This document shows, piece after piece, positions 58,203-64,000 of a stretch of 64,000 nucleotides of DNA. A program made the translations under genes and the position numbers. Positions within the stretch are counted from its first letter, which is position 1. Each line of letters opens with the position of its first letter. The notes beneath the pieces were generated by a model that did not search any database, was not told where the DNA came from, and worked only from the letters and a program-made list of their open reading frames with translations. The DNA is from DASSUW01 sp963792385 (GTDB taxonomy: Bacteria; Actinomycetota; Thermoleophilia; Solirubrobacterales; Solirubrobacteraceae), in the NCBI GenBank assembly GCA_963792385.1, contig CAWBVZ010000006.1:62001-126000 (forward strand), given 5' to 3'.

Positions 58203-59528
58203 GTGCCGCCCAGTGGACCTTACGAAGAGGCTGCGGCCCCTGCCGCGCTCGCCGCGATCAAGCGCGGCGCAGAGCGGCTCGCGGCCGCCGTCGATGCGCG
58301 CCTGGAGCGCGACGGCGTGGCGTTCCACGGCGCCGATGGCGGCACCGCGCCGCTCGACCCGGTCCCGCGCGTGATCACCGCCGACGATTGGCAGGACGTG
58401 AAGGTCGGCCTCGCCCAACGAGTCCGGGCGCTGAACGCGTTCGTGGGCGACGCATACGGGCCGCGCCGGATCGTCGAGGCCGGCGTGGTGCCGGAGCGGG
58501 TGATCGAGACCGCCGAGAACTACGAGCCGGCGATGCGGGGCGTGCTGCCGCCCGGCGGCCAGTGGATCGGCGTCGCCGGGCTCGATCTCGTGCGCGTCGC
58601 GCACGGTGAGTTCCGCGTGATCGAGGACAACTTGATGACGCCGAGCGGCTTCTCGTACGCCGTGGCGGCGCGCGAGGCGGTGCTGCCCGCGCTCAGCCCG
58701 GTGCCCGAGGAGGCGCCGCGCAGCTTCGGCGAGCTCCCGGCGCTGCTCGGCGGCACGCTGCTGGCCGCCGCGCCCGAGCGGAGCGACCCGCATCTGGTGG
58801 TGCTGACCGACGGTCCCGACAACTCCGCCCACTGGGAGCACGCGTGGGCGGCGGCGGCGCTCGGCATCCCGCTCGTCGAACTCGGCGATCTGCGGCTGGA
58901 CGGCGACCGGCTGCGCCACGGTGAGCACGCCGTCGACGCCGTGTACCGGCGCACGAACGCCGACGCGCTCGACACCGACGTTGGCCGGCTGCTCGAGCCG
59001 GCCATCCGCGCGCGGACGGTGGGGATCGTCAACGCGTTCGGCTGCGGCGTCGGCGACGACAAGCTCACGCACGCGTACGTGGAGGAGATGGTCCGCTTCT
59101 ACCTCGGCGAGGAGCCACGCCTGCGGTCGGTCGAGACGCTCGATCTGGCGCGCCCCGACCACCTCGAGCACGCGCTGGACACGTTCGCCGAACTGGTGAT
59201 CAAGCCGCGCGGCGGGCAGGGCGGCCATGGCGTGATGATCTGCCCGCACGCCGAGCCGTCCGACGTAGACAACGCGCGCGAACTCGTGCGCGCTGCGCCG
59301 CAGGAGTGGGTAGCTCAGCGCTTCGTGGAGCTCTCCACACACCCGACGCTGGTCGACGGCGCCCTCTCGCCACGTCATGTCGACCTGCGACCGTTCGTCT
59401 TCATGCACGGCCCAGACCACCCGCGTGTGCTCCCGGGCGGCCTGACGCGGTTCGCCGTCGACGAGGGTGCGATGGTGGTCAACTCGTCCCAGAACGGAGG
59501 GTTCAAGGACACGTGGGTGCTGCCGTGA
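58203..59528 (+). CDS. Circularly permuted type 2 ATP-grasp enzyme
   Basis: A 441-residue protein starting at GTG 58203. ATP-grasp motifs in permuted order: QWIGVAGLDLVRVAHGEFRVIEDNLMTPSGFSYAVAARE (metal/ATP loop and substrate region), VYRRTNADALD, ELVIKPRGGQGGHGVMICPHA (the Gly-rich ATP loop) and PRHVDLRPFVFMHGPDHPRVLPGGLTRFAVDEGAMVVNSSQNGGFKDTWVL. Enzymes of this group join a carboxylate to an amine with ATP and occur in amide/peptide-type small-molecule clusters. First gene of a run of four; its stop overlaps the next start (GTGA). Confidence 0.9.
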   Translation: MPPSGPYEEAAAPAALAAIKRGAERLAAAVDARLERDGVAFHGADGGTAPLDPVPRVITADDWQDVKVGLAQRVRALNAFVGDAYGPRRIVEAGVVPERVIETAENYEPAMRGVLPPGGQWIGVAGLDLVRVAHGEFRVIEDNLMTPSGFSYAVAAREAVLPALSPVPEEAPRSFGELPALLGGTLLAAAPERSDPHLVVLTDGPDNSAHWEHAWAAAALGIPLVELGDLRLDGDRLRHGEHAVDAVYRRTNADALDTDVGRLLEPAIRARTVGIVNAFGCGVGDDKLTHAYVEEMVRFYLGEEPRLRSVETLDLARPDHLEHALDTFAELVIKPRGGQGGHGVMICPHAEPSDVDNARELVRAAPQEWVAQRFVELSTHPTLVDGALSPRHVDLRPFVFMHGPDHPRVLPGGLTRFAVDEGAMVVNSSQNGGFKDTWVLP

Positions 59529-60295
59529 GCCGCCCGCTGATCGGCGTCACGACGTCCGAGATGCGGCTGGCGAGTCAGACCGACCCGCTGCCCGAGGGCG
59601 ACCCGCCGCAGGCCGAGATGGCGCTCGGGATCGTGTATGCGCAGGCGATCGAGCGCGCGGGCGGGCTGCCGGTCGTGCTGCCGCCGCTGGACGCGCGAGC
59701 GATCGCGCCGCTGGTCAGGCAGCTGTCGGGAATCTGCCTGTCGGGCGGCCCGGACCTCGACCCCGCGGCCTACGGCGCGCGACCGCATTCCGAGCTCGGC
59801 ACGATCGAGCCGGCGCTCGACGCCTTCGAGGTCGAGGTGGCGCGGCAGGCGGAAGCGCTCGGGATCCCGGTGCTGGGCATCTGCCGCGGCAGCCAGGCGC
59901 TGAACATCGCGCGCGGCGGCACGCTGCACCAGCACTTGCCGGACGTCACCGACGGGTCGATCGACCACAGGCAGACCGCGTCCGGTCGCGAGACGACCCA
60001 CACCGTGGCGATCGAGGAGGGGTCGCGGCTGGCCGCGATCGTCGGTGCCGGCGAGCTCGACGTGAACTCGTTCCATCACCAGGCCGTGGACCGGCTCGGC
60101 AGCGACCTGCGGGCGGTGGCGTGGGCGCCGGACGGGGTGATCGAGGCGATCGAGTCGCGCGGCCCGGCGCTCTATCTCGGCGTGCAATGGCACGTCGAGA
60201 CGCTGATCGACCGGCCCCGACACGCGCAGCTGTTCGACGCGCTCGTCGTCGAGGCGACGGCGCGCGCGGCCGTCGCCGACCAGCGGGCGGCCTGA
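59525..60295 (+). CDS. Class I glutamine amidotransferase (PuuD/C26-like)
   Basis: A 256-residue class I glutaminase-type hydrolase from GTG 59525: LIGVTTSEM, QLSGICLSGGPDLDP, VLGICRGSQALNIARGG with the nucleophile Cys, and LYLGVQWHVET holding the His/Glu. This is the gamma-glutamyl-gamma-aminobutyrate hydrolase/PuuD layout. It cleaves a gamma-glutamyl group or supplies ammonia; the neighbours suggest the former. GTGA overlap with the ATP-grasp gene; 7 bases before the asparagine-synthetase-like gene. Confidence 0.92.
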   Translation: MSRPLIGVTTSEMRLASQTDPLPEGDPPQAEMALGIVYAQAIERAGGLPVVLPPLDARAIAPLVRQLSGICLSGGPDLDPAAYGARPHSELGTIEPALDAFEVEVARQAEALGIPVLGICRGSQALNIARGGTLHQHLPDVTDGSIDHRQTASGRETTHTVAIEEGSRLAAIVGAGELDVNSFHHQAVDRLGSDLRAVAWAPDGVIEAIESRGPALYLGVQWHVETLIDRPRHAQLFDALVVEATARAAVADQRAA

Positions 60296-60302
60296 GCGCG
60301 CC

Positions 60303-62084
60303 ATGTGCGGCTTCGGTGCCGAGCTCCGCCCCGGCGGGCAGCCCGACCGCGCCGCGCTCGAGCGCATGGGCACCGCGCTCGCGCCGCGCGGGCCCGACGG
60401 CGCCGGGCTGTGGCTCGACGGGACGGTCGGCCTCGTGCACCGGCGGCTGGCGATCATCGACCTGTCCGAGCGCGGCGCGCAGCCGATGCGCGACGAGGCG
60501 CTCGGCCTCACCGTCGTCTTCAACGGCTGCATCTACAACCACCGCGAGCTGCGGGCCGAGCTGCAGGCGCTCGGCCACACATTCGTCTCGACGAGCGACA
60601 CCGAGGTGCTGCTCAAGGGCTGGGCGCAGTGGGGCGAGATCATGCTCGAGCGGCTCGCCGGCATGTTCGCGTTCTGCCTCGTGGAGGAGCGCACGGGGCG
60701 GCTCGTGCTCGCCCGCGACCGGCTCGGCGTGAAGCCGCTGTACCTGGCCGACCTGCCCGGCGGCGGGCTGCGCGCCGCCTCCTCGCTGCCCGCGCTGGTG
60801 CGCGCCGGCGGCGTCGACACGACGGTCGACCCGGTCGCGCTGCACCACTACCTGAGCTGGCACTCGATCGTGCCCGCGCCGCGGACGATCCTGCGCGGCG
60901 TCCGCAAGCTGCCGCCGGCGACCGTGCTGGTGGTCGAGCCGGACGGCGCGCGGCGCGAGCGGCGCTGGTGGGACCCGCCGTTCGCACGCGAGCCCACGAC
61001 CACCACCTGGGAGCCGGACGACTGGGTGTATGCCGTGGGCGAGGCGCTGCGCGTCGCGGTCCAGCGGCGGATGGTCGCCGACGTGCCGGTGGGGATCCTG
61101 CTCTCGGGCGGGCTCGACTCGAGCCTGATCGTGGCGTTGCTCGCCGAGCAGGGCCAGCGCGGCCTGGCGACGTTCTCGATCGGGTTCCCGGATGCGGGCG
61201 GCCGCGCGGGCGACGAGTTCGAGTTCTCCGATCTCGTCGCGCGCGAGTTCGGGACCGAGCATCACCAGATCCGGGTCGATCCGGCGCGCATCGTCGAGGC
61301 GCTGCCGGCCGCGATCGCGGCGATGAGCGAGCCGATGGTCTCGCACGACGCGGTGGCGTTCTGGCTGCTCTCGGAGGCGGTCGCGCGCGACCGCAAGGTC
61401 GTGCAGTCCGGCCAGGGCGCCGACGAGGTGTTCGGCGGCTACTACTGGTACCCGCCGCTGCTGGAGGCGGCCGGCAACGGCCTCGACACCTACGCCGGCG
61501 CGTTCTTCGACCGCGATCACGCGGGGATCGCGGCGCTGGTGTCGCCGGAGTGGGCGTTGGATGAAGACGTCTCGCGCGCCTTCGCCGCCGAGTGGTTCGC
61601 GCGGCCGGGCGCCGACTCGCCGGTGGACCGCGGCCTGCGGCTCGATGCCGAGGTGATGCTCGTCGACGACCCGGTCAAGCGCGTCGACAACATGACGATG
61701 GCCCATGGCCTGGAAGCGCGGACGCCGTTCCTGGACCACGAACTGGTCGAGCTCGCCGCCGCGTGCCCGCCGGAGCTCAAGCTCGCGAGCGGCGGCAAGG
61801 GCGTGCTGAAGGACGCCGCGCGCGGCGTCGTGCCGGACGCCGTGATCGACCGCTCGAAGGGGTACTTCCCGGTCCCGGCGCTCTCCCACCTCGAGGGCCC
61901 GGTGATCGGGATGGTCGCCGACGCGCTCACCTCCTCCGCCGCCCGCGACCGCGGGCTGTTCCGCCGCGACGCCGTGGAGTCGATGCTCGCCGACCCGAAC
62001 GAGCACCGCACGAACCTCGACGGCAGCACGCTGTGGCAGCTCGCGCTGCTGGAGCTGTGGCTGCAATCGCAGCTCGGCGGGTAG
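60303..62084 (+). CDS. Asparagine synthetase-like glutamine amidotransferase (NAGGN-type)
   Basis: A 593-residue enzyme. Class II glutaminase domain with the N-terminal Cys2 (MCGFGAEL), then LAPRGPDGAGLWLDGTVGLVHRRLAIIDLSERGAQPM; synthetase domain with the PPi loop LLSGGLDSSLIVAL and VQSGQGADEVFGGYYWYP, AHGLEARTPFLDHELVELA, SKGYFPVPALSHLEGP. The QGADEVF and KGYFPVPALSHLEG patterns resemble the N-acetylglutaminylglutamine amidotransferase (TIGR03104) group, which makes a terminal amide on a dipeptide. It starts at ATG 60303; next gene 86 bases on. Confidence 0.9.
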   Translation: MCGFGAELRPGGQPDRAALERMGTALAPRGPDGAGLWLDGTVGLVHRRLAIIDLSERGAQPMRDEALGLTVVFNGCIYNHRELRAELQALGHTFVSTSDTEVLLKGWAQWGEIMLERLAGMFAFCLVEERTGRLVLARDRLGVKPLYLADLPGGGLRAASSLPALVRAGGVDTTVDPVALHHYLSWHSIVPAPRTILRGVRKLPPATVLVVEPDGARRERRWWDPPFAREPTTTTWEPDDWVYAVGEALRVAVQRRMVADVPVGILLSGGLDSSLIVALLAEQGQRGLATFSIGFPDAGGRAGDEFEFSDLVAREFGTEHHQIRVDPARIVEALPAAIAAMSEPMVSHDAVAFWLLSEAVARDRKVVQSGQGADEVFGGYYWYPPLLEAAGNGLDTYAGAFFDRDHAGIAALVSPEWALDEDVSRAFAAEWFARPGADSPVDRGLRLDAEVMLVDDPVKRVDNMTMAHGLEARTPFLDHELVELAAACPPELKLASGGKGVLKDAARGVVPDAVIDRSKGYFPVPALSHLEGPVIGMVADALTSSAARDRGLFRRDAVESMLADPNEHRTNLDGSTLWQLALLELWLQSQLGG

Positions 62085-62170
62085 GGACTCGACCGCGGGG
62101 CGATCCAGAGGCGTCCCGGCTTGTACCGACGGCCCAGGTCATGACGCCCCGGGCGGGGGAGGCTGTGCGT

Positions 62171-63307
62171 ATGGCGATCGAAGACGTGATGCCCGCCTGG
62201 GCGGAGTGGAACGCACGCCCCGCCGACCAGGCGTGGACCGTCGGGATCGAGGAGGAGGTGATGCTCCTCTCGCCGGAGTCGTGGCTGCCGGTCTCTCGCT
62301 GCGAGGACGTGCTCGCCGCCCTCCCGCAGTCGGTCGCCGACTGCGCGCGGGCCGAGACGCACGGGTCTGCGCTCGAGCTGGCCACGACGCCGCATGCCAC
62401 GATCGCCGCCGGCATCGCCCAGCTGACGGCGCTGCGCGCCGAGCTGGCCGCCGCGGCGGACGCGCTCGGGGTCCGCGTGGCCGTGGCCGGAACGCATCCA
62501 ACGGCACGCTGGGAGGACATCGAGGTCTCGCCGGGCGCCCGCTACCAGGCGATCCACGCGTCGATGCGCGAGCTCGCTCGGCGCGAGCCGACCTTCGGCC
62601 TCCACGTCCACGTCGCCGTCCCGGAGGCCGAAGCCGCCGTGCGGGCGCTGAACGCGATCCGCGGACACCTGCCGGTGCTGCTCGCGCTGTCGGGCAACTC
62701 ACCGTATTGGCAGGGTCGCGACAGCGGCCTCGCGTCGGCGCGCACACCTGCGTTCCAGGCCTTCCCGCGCACCGGGCCGCCGCGCCGGTTCCGCGACTAC
62801 GCCGACTACGTCGAGGCGATCGACGTGCTCGTGCGCTGCGATGCGATCCCGGAGCCGACGTTCATGTGGTGGGACGCCCGGCTACAGCCGCGCTTCGGCA
62901 CGCTCGAGGTGCGGATCATGGACGCCCAGACGCGTGTCGCGGACACGGCCGCGATCGCCACTCTCGTCCAATGCCTCGTGCGGCTCGAGGCGGAGCGCGA
63001 GCCGGCCTCTCTCGACCCGGCCGACGCCCCCGAGGTGCTGAGCGAGAACCGCTTCATCGCGGCCCGCGACGGGATGGACGCCGAGCTCATCGACCCGCCG
63101 TCGTGGGGCCGGCAGCCCGTCGGCGACCGGCTCGCGGCGCTGCTTGACGCGTGCGCGCCGCACGCGCGCGCGCTCGCGAGCGTCGAGGAACTGGCGCAGG
63201 TCTCGGCGCTCGCCGCATCGCCGGGCGCCGCGCGCCAGCGTGCGATGGCGGAGCGGGCCGGGAGCCTCGAAGGGCTGGTCGAGGCGCTCAGCGACGACTT
63301 CGCCTGA
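62171..63307 (+). CDS. Carboxylate-amine ligase, YbdK/GshA (glutamate-cysteine ligase 2)-like
   Basis: A 378-residue protein: WTVGIEEEVMLLSPESWLPVS, ARAETHGSALELATTPHATIAAGIAQLTALR, RREPTFGLHVHVAVPEAEAAVRALNAIRGHLPVLLALSGNSPYWQGRDSGLASARTPAFQAFPRTG and TLEVRIMDAQTRVADTAAIATLVQCLVRLEAE are the conserved segments of the GCS2/YbdK group, which joins glutamate to an amine. ATG 62171 has GGGGGAGG 8 bases upstream; ATG 62141 is less likely. Last gene of the cluster; a gamma-glutamyl product is likely. Confidence 0.92.
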   Translation: MAIEDVMPAWAEWNARPADQAWTVGIEEEVMLLSPESWLPVSRCEDVLAALPQSVADCARAETHGSALELATTPHATIAAGIAQLTALRAELAAAADALGVRVAVAGTHPTARWEDIEVSPGARYQAIHASMRELARREPTFGLHVHVAVPEAEAAVRALNAIRGHLPVLLALSGNSPYWQGRDSGLASARTPAFQAFPRTGPPRRFRDYADYVEAIDVLVRCDAIPEPTFMWWDARLQPRFGTLEVRIMDAQTRVADTAAIATLVQCLVRLEAEREPASLDPADAPEVLSENRFIAARDGMDAELIDPPSWGRQPVGDRLAALLDACAPHARALASVEELAQVSALAASPGAARQRAMAERAGSLEGLVEALSDDFA

Positions 63308-63349
63308 CGCGGTTGCGGGCCGGGGCGTGGTCGGCGTAGTGTCGGCCGC

Positions 63350-63868
63350 ATGGCGACCACCACCGACATGCCCGACCTCGTCGAGTTCTGCGCCCGCTAC
63401 ACGGCGGCCTGGAACGACCACGATCCCGCCGCGATGGCCGACCTGGTCACGGACGACATCGTGTGGGAGGACCCGGCGCTCCCCGCGCCCGCCCGCGGCG
63501 TCGCCGCCGTGCAGGCGTTCATGCGCACGAGCTGGGTCGGCTTCCCGGACCTGCACTTCGACGAGACCGACCACCCGCACCGCACCGCCGACGGCGCCGA
63601 GGTGGCGTGGCGCTGGCGGATGCGCGGCACGATGACCGGCCCGCTCGACCCACCCGGCTTCGCCCCGACCGGGCGCTCGATCGAGGTCGAGGGCGTCGAT
63701 CTGTGGACGATGCGCGACGGGCGGATCGCTCGCTACCGCGCCTTCTACGACATGAACGACATCGCACGCCAGCTTGCGATCGCGCCTGCGCCGGGCAGCC
63801 GCGCCGAGAAGGCGATGGTCGGGCTCCAGCGCCTGCAGGCGCGGATGCTCCGCCGCCGCGGCGCATGA
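63350..63868 (+). CDS. SnoaL-like (NTF2-fold) polyketide-cyclase-type protein
   Basis: A 172-residue NTF2-fold protein: VEFCARYTAAWNDHDPAAMADLVTDDIVWEDPALPAPARGVAAVQAFMRTSWVGFPDLHF, WRWRMRGTMTGPLDPPGFAPTGRSIEVEGVDLWTMRDGRIARYRAFYDM. This is the layout of the SnoaL-like ester cyclase/nuclear-transport-factor group; the basic tail (LQARMLRRRGA) is extra. Substrate unknown. Its stop overlaps the next gene's start (ATGA). Confidence 0.88.
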   Translation: MATTTDMPDLVEFCARYTAAWNDHDPAAMADLVTDDIVWEDPALPAPARGVAAVQAFMRTSWVGFPDLHFDETDHPHRTADGAEVAWRWRMRGTMTGPLDPPGFAPTGRSIEVEGVDLWTMRDGRIARYRAFYDMNDIARQLAIAPAPGSRAEKAMVGLQRLQARMLRRRGA

Positions 63869-64000
63869 GCGACTTCGACGTCGTGGTCGTCGGCGCGAGC
63901 GTCGCCGGCTGCACGGCGGCGCGACTGTACGCGCAGCGCGGCGCGCGCGTGGCGCTGGTCGAAAAGCGCCCCGACATCGACGCGCACAAGACCGTCTGCA
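63865..64000 (+). CDS. FAD-dependent oxidoreductase, N-terminal fragment (cut by the window end)
   Basis: The first 45 residues are MSDFDVVVVGASVAGCTAAR... LYAQRGARVALVEKRPDIDAHKTVC. VVVVGASVAGCTAARLYAQRG is the GxGxxG-like FAD-binding Rossmann motif and VALVEKRPD the ribose-binding Glu, and the DAHKTVC continuation resembles geranylgeranyl-reductase/halogenase-like flavoproteins. The gene runs past the end of the window. It starts with an ATGA overlap with the SnoaL-like gene. Confidence 0.85.
   Translation, partial: MSDFDVVVVGASVAGCTAARLYAQRGARVALVEKRPDIDAHKTVC

Noticed and set aside
1..64000. tRNA or rRNA genes
   Set aside because: No T-loop-like GTTCGA-type motif with matching acceptor stem and no rRNA-like stretch was seen by eye; a tRNAscan run would be needed for certainty.

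Overview
The window is 64 kb of very GC-rich DNA packed with short operons, many GTG starts and many ATGA/GTGA start-stop overlaps. The gene families (DUF6458 membrane protein, CGNR-type regulators, collagen-like and FG-GAP secreted proteins, S8 subtilase with a WSGRR tail, SUF genes with a Rieske protein, c-di-AMP riboswitch before a cell-wall hydrolase) suggest a high-GC actinobacterium, most probably of the Solirubrobacterales (Thermoleophilia). The taxon is inferred from gene content; there is no rRNA or tRNA in the window to test it.

Layout. 0-3 kb: exported FG-GAP protein, SDR oxidoreductase, S51 peptidase. 3-6.5 kb: a minus-strand five-gene unit, translationally coupled throughout: MFS exporter, small dimeric-barrel protein, VOC protein, sigma factor with a SnoaL-like tail, RidA. 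6.5-20 kb: mixed housekeeping and regulatory genes (methyltransferase, acetyltransferase, exported nuclease with lamin-tail domain, nucleoside hydrolase, divergent ArsR/DMT transporter pair, DAHP synthase, very large LuxR-type ATPase regulator, zincin, acyl-CoA dehydrogenase). 19.6-20.6 kb: NlpC/P60 cell-wall hydrolase under a c-di-AMP riboswitch. 20.6-29.5 kb: PLP barrel enzyme and sugar-lactone oxidase, rhodanese and sugar dehydrogenase, FAD amine-oxidase-like protein, OmpR response regulator and histidine kinase. 29.5-34.7 kb: two GT-C glycosyltransferases, an unusual CxH/CPIC protein, a P450. 34.7-40.6 kb: ECF sigma/membrane partner pair, small conserved proteins, first CGNR regulator, four tandem 31-bp palindromic repeats next to a histone-H1-like protein, a second NlpC/P60 protein and a DHVH-type murein peptidase. 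40.6-44.1 kb: reverse transsulfuration pair and two membrane proteins. 44.2-48.6 kb: sigma factor with a membrane-spanning tail, followed by two multiply frameshifted exported-protein genes. 48.6-55.2 kb: O-methyltransferase, GAF-GGDEF-EAL protein, subtilase, YbaK protein, AzlCD exporter with a divergent frameshifted CGNR regulator. 55.2-58.2 kb: Rieske protein, SufB and SufD without SufC. 58.2-63.3 kb: four-gene cluster (circularly permuted ATP-grasp, class-I glutamine amidotransferase, asparagine-synthetase-like amidotransferase, glutamate-cysteine-ligase-like enzyme) that looks like a gamma-glutamyl or glutamine-amide small-molecule pathway. The window ends inside an FAD oxidoreductase.

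The most interesting items are the 58-63 kb biosynthetic cluster, the c-di-AMP riboswitch, the sigma factors with extra domains, the palindromic repeat blocks at 11.0, 23.2, 25.1, 38.4 and 44.2 kb, and a run of single-base frameshifts (9.7, 28.9, 46.8-48.4 and 54.8 kb) that are either gene decay or base-calling errors.
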